64,000 bases of DNA from Burkholderiaceae bacterium (GTDB taxonomy: Bacteria; Pseudomonadota; Gammaproteobacteria; Burkholderiales; Burkholderiaceae_E): contig JAGXFR010000049.1 of the NCBI GenBank assembly GCA_024637155.1, positions 99,155-163,154 on the forward strand. The letters are read 5' to 3'. The notes below the pieces were generated by a model. The model saw only the letters and a list, made by a program, of their open reading frames with translations. It did no database searches and was not told where the DNA came from. The translations under genes were made by a program, and so were the position numbers. This document shows positions 25,774 to 36,564 of the stretch, one piece after another (positions within the stretch are counted from its first letter, which is position 1; every line of letters starts with the position of its first letter).

Positions 25774-26862
25774 ATGATTGCACTGAGCAGCGACACCGAA
25801 ACCCGCCCCAGCGCGGCCATGCGCGCGGCGATTGCTGCAGCGCCGGTCGGCGACGAGCAGCGCGGCGAGGACCCGAGCGTCAACTTGCTGCTCGAACGCG
25901 TCGCAGAGTTGCTGGGCATGGAAGCCGCGCTCTTTCTGCCGACGGGAACCATGTGCAACCTGATCTCGGTCAAGGTGCACACGCAGGCGGGCGACGTGAT
26001 CGTCGCCGAACGCGACGCGCACGTGCTGCGCGCCGAGTCGGGTGGCGCCGGGCTCGTCTCCGGTGTGATCACCGAAGCGCTGGTCGCGTCGGACCATGCC
26101 AGCGCGTTCGCCGACGTCGACGCCGGACCCGCCTCCGCCCGAATCCCCGGCACCTTCACCGCCGAGGACCTGCGCGCCGCGCTCGACCGACTCACGATGA
26201 TGCCCGCTCCCTACGCGCCACCGGCGTCGCTGCTGTGCGTCGAGCAGACGCACAATTTCGGTGGCGGCTCGATCTGGCCGCTGGAGCGGCTCGCCGCGGT
26301 CAGCGATCTCGCACGCACCCGCGGCCTGCGCGTGCATATGGACGGGGCGCGGCTGCTCAACGCGGTGGTCGCCTCCGGGGTGCCGGCGGCGCAATGGTGC
26401 AGCCACGTCGACTCGGCGTGGATCGATTTCACCAAGGGGCTCGGCGCGCCGCTGGGCGCGGTGCTTGCCGGCTCACGCGCTTTCATCGCGCAGGCGTTGC
26501 GCTACAAGTTCGCGTTCGGCGGCGCGATGCGCCAGGCGGGCATCGCGGCGGCGGGGTGTCTGTATGCGCTCGACCACCACGTCGAGCGCCTCGCCGAGGA
26601 TCACGCCAACGCAAGCCGGCTGGCCACCGGAATTGCTGCGCTCTCTGGGGTGCGGCTGGTCTACGGGATGCCGCAGACCAACATCGTCTTCTTCGAACCC
26701 GATCGCTCGGGCCTCAGCGCCGCCGAGTTGGCACGCCGCTGCGGCGAACGCGGCCTGCGCATGAGCGCCATCGGTGGGCGGCTGCGGGCGGTCGCACACC
26801 TGGATGTGAGCCGCGCGCAGGTCGACGAAGCGCTCGCGATCATCGCCGACGCACTGCGCTGA
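25774..26862 (+). CDS. Low-specificity threonine aldolase
   Basis: A 362-residue PLP enzyme of the beta-eliminating lyase family, cleaving threonine or allo-threonine to glycine and acetaldehyde. The N-terminus MIALSSDTETRPSAAMRAAI is characteristic. The PLP lysine is in WIDFTKGLGAPLGAVLAGS (about residues 211-229), with the PLP-binding aspartate in RVHMDGARLLNAV. ATG codons at 25762 and 25765 overlap the previous stop; the ATG at 25774 is chosen because it gives the family N-terminus. Confidence 0.92.
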   Translation: MIALSSDTETRPSAAMRAAIAAAPVGDEQRGEDPSVNLLLERVAELLGMEAALFLPTGTMCNLISVKVHTQAGDVIVAERDAHVLRAESGGAGLVSGVITEALVASDHASAFADVDAGPASARIPGTFTAEDLRAALDRLTMMPAPYAPPASLLCVEQTHNFGGGSIWPLERLAAVSDLARTRGLRVHMDGARLLNAVVASGVPAAQWCSHVDSAWIDFTKGLGAPLGAVLAGSRAFIAQALRYKFAFGGAMRQAGIAAAGCLYALDHHVERLAEDHANASRLATGIAALSGVRLVYGMPQTNIVFFEPDRSGLSAAELARRCGERGLRMSAIGGRLRAVAHLDVSRAQVDEALAIIADALR

Positions 26863-26870
26863 CGCGCGCT

Positions 26871-26888
26871 GCCGCCCGTACCGGCGGC
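26871..26888. terminator. Short hairpin between convergent genes
   Basis: GCCGCC (26871-26876) pairs with GGCGGC (26883-26888) in the 26-bp gap between threonine aldolase and aceE. The stem is short and has no T tract, so this is a weak call. Confidence 0.35.
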
Positions 26889-29552
<2,664 letters not shown>

Positions 29553-29648
29553 CTGCGATTCCCCTGCGGTCCCATTGCGCATCGGCTGCACCTGCGAGAT
29601 TACACTTGGTCAGGCCGCTCGGCCCAATCTTCCACTTGCGAGGCACAC

Positions 29649-30356
29649 ATGATGAAAGCCTGGATTCCGCTTCTTGCCCTGACGCTGCTGGCGACGGGAA
29701 CACCGCACGCATCCGCCGCCGGCGATGCCGCTGCGATCGAGTCGGCCCCCTCGGTGCTGCGGCTCGGCGCCGAGGTGGTGCGTCGGGTGGGTGTCGACGA
29801 GATGACCGTGGTCGTGGCCAGCGAGCGGGCGGGCGATGCGCCGGGCACGCTCAACGCGCAGGTGCTCGCGGAACTCGACACGGCGCTCGCGCAGAGCCGT
29901 CGCGCGCCCGGGGTCACGGCACGCCTGGGCGGCCTGCATACTCAGCCGGCGCCGCGTGGGCGCCCGGGTCCCTGGCAGGTGCGCGGCGAGATCGTGCTCG
30001 AATCCCGCGATTTCCAGGTGCTGGGCGAACTTGCCGGCCGCCTCGCGCAACGCCTCCAGATCGTCTCGGTGCGTTTCGGCCTTTCGGGCGAACGGCGACG
30101 CGCAGTCGAGGAGGAACTGCTCGGTGAGGCCGCTGCCGCTTTCCAGGACAAGTCGCGCGCCGCGGCCCGCGCACTCGGCTTCTCCGGCTACCGACTGCAG
30201 GAAGTCTCGCTCGGCACCTCGTCGCCGCGCCCCGGCCCGGTCGTGATGCGCATGGACGCCGCCTCCGAGTCGGCGCTCGGGATTCCGACCGAGGGAGGCG
30301 AGACGGATGTGCAGGTGCGCATCGAGGGAAGCATCGTGCTGCTGGGCGGGCGCTGA
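29649..30356 (+). CDS. SIMPL-domain (DUF541) periplasmic protein
   Basis: A 235-residue exported protein with a signal peptide (KAWIPLLALTLLATGTPHAS). The rest matches the SIMPL/DUF541 pattern: an N-terminal strand region, a helix with TLNAQVLAELDTALAQSRRA, ARLGGLHTQPAPRGRPGPW, and a second half with EEELLGEAAAAFQDKSRAAA then RALGFSGYRLQEVSLG. These proteins form periplasmic assemblies of poorly known function. Two ATGs are adjacent (29649 and 29652). It is divergent from aceE with about 96 bases between. Confidence 0.82.
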   Translation: MMKAWIPLLALTLLATGTPHASAAGDAAAIESAPSVLRLGAEVVRRVGVDEMTVVVASERAGDAPGTLNAQVLAELDTALAQSRRAPGVTARLGGLHTQPAPRGRPGPWQVRGEIVLESRDFQVLGELAGRLAQRLQIVSVRFGLSGERRRAVEEELLGEAAAAFQDKSRAAARALGFSGYRLQEVSLGTSSPRPGPVVMRMDAASESALGIPTEGGETDVQVRIEGSIVLLGGR

Positions 30357-30387
30357 GTCCCTCGGGGCGCGCCGCGTCCGGCGCGGC

Positions 30388-30393
30388 TAGAAT
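30388..30393 (+). promoter_or_regulatory. Candidate -10 box for the GST gene
   Basis: TAGAAT lies 34 bases before the ATG at 30428, in the short gap after the SIMPL gene. No matching -35 element is visible. Confidence 0.35.
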
Positions 30394-30427
30394 GGTTCGA
30401 ACCGAGCCGCTTCCCAAGGAGCCGAAC

Positions 30428-31057
30428 ATGGCCATCGAACTGTACGCATTCGACACCCCCAACGGGCGCAAGATCAGCGTCGCACTCGAGGAGATGGGCC
30501 TTGCCTACACGGTGAAGTTCGTCGACATCCGCAAGGGCGATCAATTCGACGAGGCGTTCCTGCGGATCAGCCCGAACAACAAAATACCGGCCATCATCGA
30601 CCCGGAGGGGCCGGGCGGCGCGCCGCTGAGCGTATTCGAGTCGGGAGCGATCCTGCTCTACCTCGGAGAGAAGACCGGCAAGTTCCTGCCGAGCGATCTG
30701 TGCGAGCGGGTCCCGGTGCTCGAGTGGCTGATGTTCCAGATGGGTGGATTCGGCCCCGCTCCGGGACAGGTGCACCACTTCCTCGGTCTCGAGGACGAAG
30801 CCGACAAGCGCTACGGGCTGGCGCGCTTTTCGCAGGAAACGAACCGGCTCTACACCGTGATGGATCGTCGACTCTCCGCGCACGAGCATTTTGCCGACGA
30901 CCTCTCGGTCGCCGACTTCGCGATTCTCGGCTGGGTGTGGCGCCACGAACGCCACCGCGTCGACCTGGCCAACTTCCCGAACGTGGCACGCTGGTATGAG
31001 GCGATGATGGCGCGACCCGGCGTGCAACGGGGCTTCGCGGTCAAGCTCAGCCCCTGA
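30428..31057 (+). CDS. Glutathione S-transferase, Nu-class (YfcG-like)
   Basis: A 209-residue cytoplasmic enzyme. The thioredoxin-fold N-terminal domain has YAFDTPNGRKISVALEEMGL and SPNNKIPAIIDPEGPGG, with the glutathione-binding FESGAILLYLGEK (about residues 68-80). These are the motifs of YfcG/Ure2-like transferases, which show disulfide-bond reductase activity. The C-terminal helical domain has DDLSVADFAILGWVWRHERH. AAGGAG precedes the ATG. Confidence 0.93.
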   Translation: MAIELYAFDTPNGRKISVALEEMGLAYTVKFVDIRKGDQFDEAFLRISPNNKIPAIIDPEGPGGAPLSVFESGAILLYLGEKTGKFLPSDLCERVPVLEWLMFQMGGFGPAPGQVHHFLGLEDEADKRYGLARFSQETNRLYTVMDRRLSAHEHFADDLSVADFAILGWVWRHERHRVDLANFPNVARWYEAMMARPGVQRGFAVKLSP

Positions 31058-31109
31058 GCGCGGCAGCACGGGAGCGCGCGGCGCATTGCGGCGCGGCGCG
31101 CGAACCGGT

Positions 31110-31571
31110 TCAGCGATACGACTTGAAGACCGACTGCGACCCGTCCGCGCCGATCAGCACGACGTCATAGGCCTGCTTGACGCCGTTGTACTGCGGTCCG
31201 TCCATGCCCGGGCTGCCGAGTTTCATCCCGGGAACCGCGAGGCCGCGAGCCTTGGGCTTTTCGGCCAGCAGGCGATGCACGTCGCTCGCCGGGACATGGC
31301 CCTCGATCGCGTAACCGTCGATCTCCGCCGTGTGGCACGAGGCCGCATTGGGCGGGACGCCCAGGCGCTTGCGCACGGACGAGAGGTCGTCGGTATGGCG
31401 CACGTCGAGCTTGAACCCGTTCTTCGCCATGTGCGGGAGCCATTCCTTGCAGCACGGGCAGGTCGGGCTCAACCAGACAATCCCCGCAGTGGCCTTGGCT
31501 TGCGCCAGCGCGGCGGAGGAACCGGTCGCGAGCGCGAGCGCGACCAGCAGTGCAGAGAGGTTTCGTTTCAT
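31110..31571 (-). CDS. DUF411 metal-binding periplasmic protein
   Basis: A 153-residue protein with a signal peptide (MKRNLSALLVALALATGSSA). The DUF411 core holds the CPCC motif in SPTCPCCKEWLPHMAKNGFK (about residues 37-56), then SCHTAEIDGYAIEGHVPASD and LAVPGMKLGSPGM. The Cys/His/Met content points to copper or other soft-metal binding; homologues are often near copper-handling genes, but none are adjacent here. The start is the ATG after AAGGAACGCC, not the longer frame. Confidence 0.88.
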   Translation of the reverse strand: MKRNLSALLVALALATGSSAALAQAKATAGIVWLSPTCPCCKEWLPHMAKNGFKLDVRHTDDLSSVRKRLGVPPNAASCHTAEIDGYAIEGHVPASDVHRLLAEKPKARGLAVPGMKLGSPGMDGPQYNGVKQAYDVVLIGADGSQSVFKSYR

Positions 31572-31632
31572 TGCGGCGTTCCTTTCTTTCGGCGCCTCGG
31601 CTCCGGGCTGCGGAGGCGGCACGTCCGGCGCG

Positions 31633-31652
31633 GTGCGAAGGACAATTCGCAC
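31633..31652. promoter_or_regulatory. Inverted repeat between divergent genes
   Basis: GTGCGAA (31633-31639) and TTCGCAC (31646-31652) form a perfect 7-bp dyad with a 6-bp spacer, between the divergent DUF411 and symporter genes. It could be an operator or part of a transcript leader. No regulator gene is adjacent. Confidence 0.35.
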
Positions 31653-31838
31653 TAGCCAATCCTATAGATGATGCAAGGATAACCCAAACCTGCGCCCTGC
31701 GAATGATCCCCGCGCGCGAAATTGGGTTACCATCGCGCCGCGCCCGGGCGGGTGCACAGCGCCACGCCCGCGGGGGCAGAACCAGCGCCGCGCAATGCGC
31801 GGCCGGGACCACCACCGGATGTCAGGGAGAACTCCGCA

Positions 31839-33266
31839 ATGAACCCGACACTGCTTGGCTTCGTCATCCTGTACCTGGTCGTTTCGATTGGAATCGGCGT
31901 CTACGCCGCGACCCGGGTGCGCAACGTCGACGACTACTACGTCGCCGGCCGCAGCCTCGGCATGCCGATTGTGATCGCCATGGTGTTCGCCACCTGGTTC
32001 GGCGCGGAGACGGTCCTCGGGATTCCCGGCACCTTCATGACGGAGCACCTCGCCGGAACGATTTCCGACCCCTTTGGCGCGTCGCTGGCGCTCATTCTCT
32101 TCGGTTTGATCTTCGCCCGGCCCCTCTACCGGATGAAGCTGCTTACCCTGGGCGACTTCTACCGCAAGCGTTTCAACCGGCCGGTCGAGATTGTGATGTC
32201 GCTCGCCATCGCGATCTCGTATCTGGGCTGGGTGGCGGCCCAGGTCACGGCGCTGGGACTGGTCTTCAACGTGCTCTCGGCCGACGCGATTTCGACACAG
32301 CAGGGGATCCTGATCGGCGCGGCGGTCGTGCTTCTCTACACGCTCTACGGCGGCATGTGGTCGGTCGCGCTGACGACCTTCTTCCAGATGACGGTCATCG
32401 TGATCGGGCTGCTCTGGATCTCGGTGCTCGTGGGCGCGATGCCCGCGGTCAACGGCGTTGCACCGGTGATCGAGCACGCCCGCGCGGCGGGCAAGTTCGA
32501 GTTCTGGCCGGAACTGGAATGGGTCGCAATTCTGACCTTCGTCGGCGGCCTGCTGACGATGGGCTTCGGCTCGATCCCGCAGCAGGACGTCTTTCAGCGC
32601 GCCAATTCGTCCAACAGCGAACGCGTGGCGGTTTGGGGCACGGTGATCGGTGGGGTCGCCTACTTCCTGTTCGCCGCCGTCCCGATCTACCTGACCTACG
32701 CCGCCACGCTGGTCGATCCGGCAATGGCAGCCGAGATCGTCGCCAAGGATCCGCAGCGTCTCCTGCCGACCTTCGTGGGGACGCACCTCCCGCTGCTCGC
32801 GCAGGTGGTGTTCTTCGGGGCCCTGCTCTCGGTGATCATGAGCACCGCGTCGGGCACGCTGCTCGCGCCCTCGGTGACGATCTCCGAGAACATCCTGCGC
32901 GGCTTCCTGTCCAAGAAGAACCTCGAAGACCAGCACTTCCTGTGGATCACCCGCGGGGTCGTCGTGGCGTTCACCGTACTGGTGGTCATCTACTCACTCG
33001 TTTCGCTGGACTCCGAAACGACGATCCACCAGATGGTCGAGAACGCCTACAAGATCACGCTGGCGACCGCTTTCGTGCCCCTCGTCGCCGGGTTGTTCTG
33101 GAAACGTGCGAACAACACCGGCGCCGGGCTGTCGATCGTTCTCGGTTTCGGCTTCTGGCTCGGGATGGAGTTCTTCGCCCCCGAAGGCGCCCTGCCGCCG
33201 CAGTTCGCCGGCTTCATCGCCGGCATCTTCGGCATGATTTTCGGTTCGCTGTTCTCGCGGCGCTGA
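31839..33266 (+). CDS. Sodium:solute symporter family protein
   Basis: A 475-residue membrane protein with about 13 hydrophobic helices in the LeuT-like SSS fold. The opening region has DDYYVAGRSLGMPIVIAMVF and ATWFGAETVLGIPG. RPLYRMKLLTLGDFYRKRFN is the typical loop after TM2-3. GFGSIPQQDVFQRANSSNSE matches the SSS signature around TM6-7, and LSVIMSTASGTLLAPSVTIS carries the Na2-site Ser/Thr residues. The substrate is not predictable. The start is the ATG after CAGGGAGAA; the frame extends 39 codons upstream without family similarity. Confidence 0.92.
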   Translation: MNPTLLGFVILYLVVSIGIGVYAATRVRNVDDYYVAGRSLGMPIVIAMVFATWFGAETVLGIPGTFMTEHLAGTISDPFGASLALILFGLIFARPLYRMKLLTLGDFYRKRFNRPVEIVMSLAIAISYLGWVAAQVTALGLVFNVLSADAISTQQGILIGAAVVLLYTLYGGMWSVALTTFFQMTVIVIGLLWISVLVGAMPAVNGVAPVIEHARAAGKFEFWPELEWVAILTFVGGLLTMGFGSIPQQDVFQRANSSNSERVAVWGTVIGGVAYFLFAAVPIYLTYAATLVDPAMAAEIVAKDPQRLLPTFVGTHLPLLAQVVFFGALLSVIMSTASGTLLAPSVTISENILRGFLSKKNLEDQHFLWITRGVVVAFTVLVVIYSLVSLDSETTIHQMVENAYKITLATAFVPLVAGLFWKRANNTGAGLSIVLGFGFWLGMEFFAPEGALPPQFAGFIAGIFGMIFGSLFSRR

Positions 33267-33276
33267 GCCGCAGGAC

Positions 33277-33702
33277 TCACTCGCGAACGACCGGGCGCCC
33301 CTCGGAGAGCCAGCCGACGATTCCGTTGCGCACGTTGTAGACCCGCGTGTAACCGAGATTTTCGGTGAGGTGTTTCGCGAGCACGGCGGAGCGGTTCCCC
33401 GTACGGCAGACCAGGATCACGGGCTGATCCTTGCGAATGGCTCCGGTGAACCGCGGCAGGAAGTCCGGCAGGAGCGCGCCCGACGAGTCGACGAAAGTCA
33501 GGCGCTGGCTCCCCTTGATCACCCCCGTTTGCTGCCATTCGTCCGGGCGGCGCACGTCGTAGATGGCGACGCCGCTGGCACTCAGCGTTTTCACTTCCTC
33601 GTTGCCGATGTTGGTGACGCTTGCCGGGCCGAAACCCGAGAGCATCAGCAAGATCAGGACTGCGCCGAGAGCTCGCAGCGGCATTGTCATGAGACGCGGC
33701 AT
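33277..33702 (-). CDS. Exported single-domain rhodanese-like protein
   Basis: A 141-residue protein with an N-terminal hydrophobic signal or anchor (about residues 5-24). It contains one rhodanese domain with the active-site loop VCRTGNRSAVLAKHL (about residues 97-111), whose cysteine could carry persulfide. DVRRPDEWQQTGVIKGSQRL is the conserved CH2A-like segment. It may handle sulfane sulfur in the periplasm. It is convergent with the symporter gene, with only 10 bases between. GGAAGGGAA precedes the ATG. Confidence 0.9.
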   Translation of the reverse strand: MPRLMTMPLRALGAVLILLMLSGFGPASVTNIGNEEVKTLSASGVAIYDVRRPDEWQQTGVIKGSQRLTFVDSSGALLPDFLPRFTGAIRKDQPVILVCRTGNRSAVLAKHLTENLGYTRVYNVRNGIVGWLSEGRPVVRE

Positions 33703-33760
33703 CGTGGTTCCCTTCCGTTTGCGCTATGGGGGGCTGGCCTGTGCGTGCCACCCGGACGCG

Positions 33761-35032
33761 TCACGGTAGCAGATCGGGCCCGGCGCCGAGGCGATCTGCA
33801 TCGGCGCGCAGGGCTTCTCCGGTTGCTTCCGGCCAGCGTCGCCGCACAACGACCCATGCCACCAGACCGATCATCAGCATCGCCAGCGCAGCCGCGGCAA
33901 GGCCCACCGTGGAGTCCATCACGAGGGGCGCGATCACCCCGGCGACGATCCCGTTGGCCGCGCTCCCGATGAACGCCTGCAGCGAAGAAGCCATCCCGCG
34001 GCGCAGGGGGTTCAGTTCCAGAACCATCAGCGTGACGACGGGGACAACCAGCGCCCAGCCGAACGCGAACAGCGCCACCGGCAGGATGGCCCACGAAACG
34101 TGGGCGGTGAAGGACAGGTTGGCGATCAGATTCACGACAGCGGCGAGCAGCATCAGCGCGAACCCCGCACGAACCTGGAAGCGCGGCGCGAGCCGCCCCG
34201 CGAGCCGTCCGCTCACCCAGGCGCCCAGCATGATTCCGGCGATCGTCGTCACGAAGAACATCCAGAATTCGGTGGGCGCAAGCGCGAGGTGCCGCCCGAG
34301 AAAGACGGGCGCGGAAAGAACGTAGAGAAACACGCCGTTGAACGGCAGGCCGCTCGCGAGCGAGAGCAGGCCGAAGCGCGGATTGGTCGCGAGCTCCCAG
34401 TAGCCGCGCGCCAGATGGCGCGTATCGAAAGGCTGCACATGGTCCCGGTGAAGCGTTTCGGGCAGCAGGCGGTAGTTCGCGATCCACAACGCGACGCCGA
34501 GTGCTGCCAGGAACCAGAAGATGCTCTGCCAGTCCAGGTGGACGAACAGCCAGCCGCCGATCATCGGCGCGACCGCGGGCGCAACGCCGAAGTAGATCGT
34601 CACCTGCGACATGACGCGCTGCGCATCCTCGGGCGGAAACATGTCGCGGATGATCGCCCGCGAAACGACCATGCCCGCGCCCGTCGACAGGCCCTGCAAT
34701 GCCCGAAACAGCACCAGCTGCCCGATCGTCTGTGAGAGCGCGCAGCCGACCGAGGCCAGCGTGAACACGGCGACGCCGACCAGTACCACCGGACGGCGCC
34801 CGAAACTGTCGGACAGCGCGCCGTGAAACAGGTTCATCAGCGCGAAGCCGAACAGGTAGGCCGAGAGCGTCTGCTGCATCTGGACGGGGGAGGCGCCGAT
34901 CGCTTCGCCGATCCCCGCGAATGCGGGCAGGTACGTATCGATCGCGAACGGGCCCAACATCCCGAGCATCGCCAGCAACAGCGCGAGCGCCCAGCGGGGG
35001 GCGCGCCAGAGTTCGTGGGCGTCGGGGTTCAT
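33761..35032 (-). CDS. MFS multidrug exporter, Bcr/CflA family
   Basis: A 423-residue membrane protein with 12 helices. The Bcr/CflA features are DTYLPAFAGIGEAIGASPVQ (loop 1, with the conserved D-x-Y-L-P), the MFS motif A in GALSDSFGRRPVVLVGVAVF, RALQGLSTGAGMVVSRAIIR (motif C region), and SGRLAGRLAPRF in the second half. It would export drugs, sulfonamide-like compounds or dipeptides by proton antiport. The start is the ATG at 35032. The repeat island 35081-35740 lies immediately upstream. Confidence 0.92.
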   Translation of the reverse strand: MNPDAHELWRAPRWALALLLAMLGMLGPFAIDTYLPAFAGIGEAIGASPVQMQQTLSAYLFGFALMNLFHGALSDSFGRRPVVLVGVAVFTLASVGCALSQTIGQLVLFRALQGLSTGAGMVVSRAIIRDMFPPEDAQRVMSQVTIYFGVAPAVAPMIGGWLFVHLDWQSIFWFLAALGVALWIANYRLLPETLHRDHVQPFDTRHLARGYWELATNPRFGLLSLASGLPFNGVFLYVLSAPVFLGRHLALAPTEFWMFFVTTIAGIMLGAWVSGRLAGRLAPRFQVRAGFALMLLAAVVNLIANLSFTAHVSWAILPVALFAFGWALVVPVVTLMVLELNPLRRGMASSLQAFIGSAANGIVAGVIAPLVMDSTVGLAAAALAMLMIGLVAWVVVRRRWPEATGEALRADADRLGAGPDLLP

Positions 35033-35080
35033 CAACCCGCAAGAGTACGCCAAGATGCGGACGGCGCGTTCGCGGGTTTT

Positions 35081-35191
35081 CGTCGTGGCGTGCTGTCGTC
35101 AGGCTTGTGCGCGACCGTTCGTCTTGGCGTGCTGTCGTCAGGCGTCCTGAGTCGCCGCACGTGACCGGCTTGGTCAGGACGCCTGACCACA
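35081..35191 (-). repeat. Repeat island, left arm (arm A)
   Basis: This arm contains two direct copies of a 24-bp unit (35081-35104 and 35120-35143, 23 of 24 identical, period 39). It also holds a perfect 14-bp inverted repeat, gtcaggcgtcctga (35137-35150) with tcaggacgcctgac (35174-35187), separated by 23 bases. Read on the minus strand from 35191 it aligns without gaps to arm B at 35626 onward over 55 bases, with about 43 identities by hand count and the first 15 identical. The 719 bases between the MFS start and the SDR stop hold no convincing gene. Confidence 0.8.
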
Positions 35192-35488
35192 TCACGCTTT
35201 GAGGCGTGTCTGCACACGGTTCAGCAAGTCGGCAAGCACAGCCCTCGTGCCAGCAGTCGCCGCGCGTGCCACGCGAATGGCGCGCATAGGTCTCGCCCGA
35301 GCAGTGGCGCGGCGCACCGCGCTCCCGCGCGCCCGATCGGCCCGTTATCCGATCGGGCACGCGTCCGCCAGCGGCGCGCTGGGCACTGCGGCGGCATGCA
35401 TGGTTGCGTGAGCGGTTCGTCCGTGATCACTGCGCCGGCGCCTCATGCGCCTTGTATGAACACCCACGCATTCGCCGGCGGGCGGCCT

Positions 35489-35531
35489 CGCGGCGCGTGG
35501 CGCCCGGGTCACGTGCCGGGCGCCCGCCGCG
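35489..35531. repeat. Long GC-rich hairpin inside the repeat island
   Basis: CGCGGCG (35489-35495) and GGCGCCCGG (35499-35507) pair with CCGGGCGCC (35516-35524) and CGCCGCG (35525-35531). The result is a 16-bp stem with one 3-nt bulge and an 8-nt loop containing the palindrome CACGTG. It lies between the two repeat arms and has no T tract. Confidence 0.65.
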
Positions 35532-35625
35532 AGACGCTTCGCCGTCGTTGCCGCACGCATGGAACGCGAGCCGTGTCGCAGCATCGCAGCGATCACTGGG
35601 CGAGCCGAAACGCCACCCAGCGCCG

Positions 35626-35740
35626 TGTGGTCAGGCGTCCGCATCAAGCGGATATCGGGCCGCGACTGCGGGCGCCTGACCGCGGCGCGCCACGCGAAGG
35701 CCCCAGCGCGCCACGCGAGAATCCCGGCGCGCCACGCGAA
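35626..35740 (+). repeat. Repeat island, right arm (arm B) with 21-bp tandem repeats
   Basis: The arm starts TGTGGTCAGGCGTCC, an exact inverted copy of 35177-35191. It contains a GGTCAGGCG...GCGCCTGACC dyad and ends with three direct copies of GCGCGCCACGCGAR at 35685, 35706 and 35727, spaced exactly 21 bases. The order (dyad, then G-C-rich short repeats) is the same as in arm A read in reverse, so the two arms form a diverged inverted pair. Confidence 0.8.
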
Positions 35741-35751
35741 AATCGGCCACC

Positions 35752-36564
35752 CTAGCGCTTCGGAGTCAGTTCTTCGCGCATGCGGCGCGCCATGATGCGC
35801 GCATACAACCCCGGCGCGATCCGCGACACGACCCACGCGAACCATGCGACACGGCCCACGAGGAGCAGGCGCCGGCGCCGCTCGAGGGCGCGCACGATCG
35901 CGCGGGCCACCTCCGCAGGATCGAGTGCCTCCCCCACCACGGTGCGCGGTCCCGATGCCGCCTCACCGTCGCCACCGAGGTGCGCCGCCGCGATACCGGT
36001 CGCGATGAACGTCGGGCAGACGATCAGCACATCGACCCCGTGCGGGCCGAGTTCGGCGCGCAAGGTGTCGAACATCCCGTGGAGCGCGTGCTTGCTCGCC
36101 GCATAGCCGGCGCGGGCGGCGAGCGGCGCGAACCCGGCCACGCTGGAGATCGCGACAACCGCGCCCTGGCGATCGAGCAATGCCGGGAGGGCGGCATGTG
36201 TCGCGTGGAGTGCGCTGAAGAAATTCACCTCCATCACGCGCCGGATCACCGCAGGGTCGGTATCGGCGAACAGGCTGCGGTGGCTGATCCCCGCATTGTT
36301 GACGAGGATGTCGACCCCGCCCCAGCGCTCGGCCACGACTTCGAACGCGGCCGCACACCGCTGCGGGTCCGCGAGGTCGCAATGCACCGCGAGGAATTCG
36401 GGCAGCGCGAGCTCGCGGCGCAGGCGCTCGAGTCCAAGGTCGTTGAGGTCCAGCGCGGCGATCCGCGCGCCGCGCGCGGCGAATGCCACGCAGAGTTCGC
36501 GGCCCAGCCCGCCTGCCGCACCCGTTATCGCCACCACGCGCCCGGCGAGTTCACGTGCGATCAT
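35752..36564 (-). CDS. SDR-family NAD(P)-dependent oxidoreductase
   Basis: A 270-residue short-chain dehydrogenase. The cofactor motif is TGAAGGLGRE (about 14-23), NNAG is present in ILVNNAGISHRSL, and the catalytic residues are in ISSVAGFAPLAARAGYAASK. The C-terminal part (ALERRRRLLLVGRVAWFAWV then VSRIAPGLYARIMARRM) is hydrophobic and basic, as in membrane-associated SDRs acting on lipids or sterols. The start was set at MIARELAGRVVAITGAAGGL. It overlaps the upstream epimerase gene by 14 bases, so the two are coupled. Confidence 0.88.
   Translation of the reverse strand: MIARELAGRVVAITGAAGGLGRELCVAFAARGARIAALDLNDLGLERLRRELALPEFLAVHCDLADPQRCAAAFEVVAERWGGVDILVNNAGISHRSLFADTDPAVIRRVMEVNFFSALHATHAALPALLDRQGAVVAISSVAGFAPLAARAGYAASKHALHGMFDTLRAELGPHGVDVLIVCPTFIATGIAAAHLGGDGEAASGPRTVVGEALDPAEVARAIVRALERRRRLLLVGRVAWFAWVVSRIAPGLYARIMARRMREELTPKR

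Noticed and set aside
35081..35143. CRISPR-like direct repeats
   Set aside because: Only two copies with 15 bases between, no spacer array and no cas genes anywhere in the window.
35345..35845. 166-codon minus-strand frame and others in the repeat island
   Set aside because: They translate the repeats (RRPQSR, TPDHTA and similar) and overlap each other on both strands; no start context or domain.
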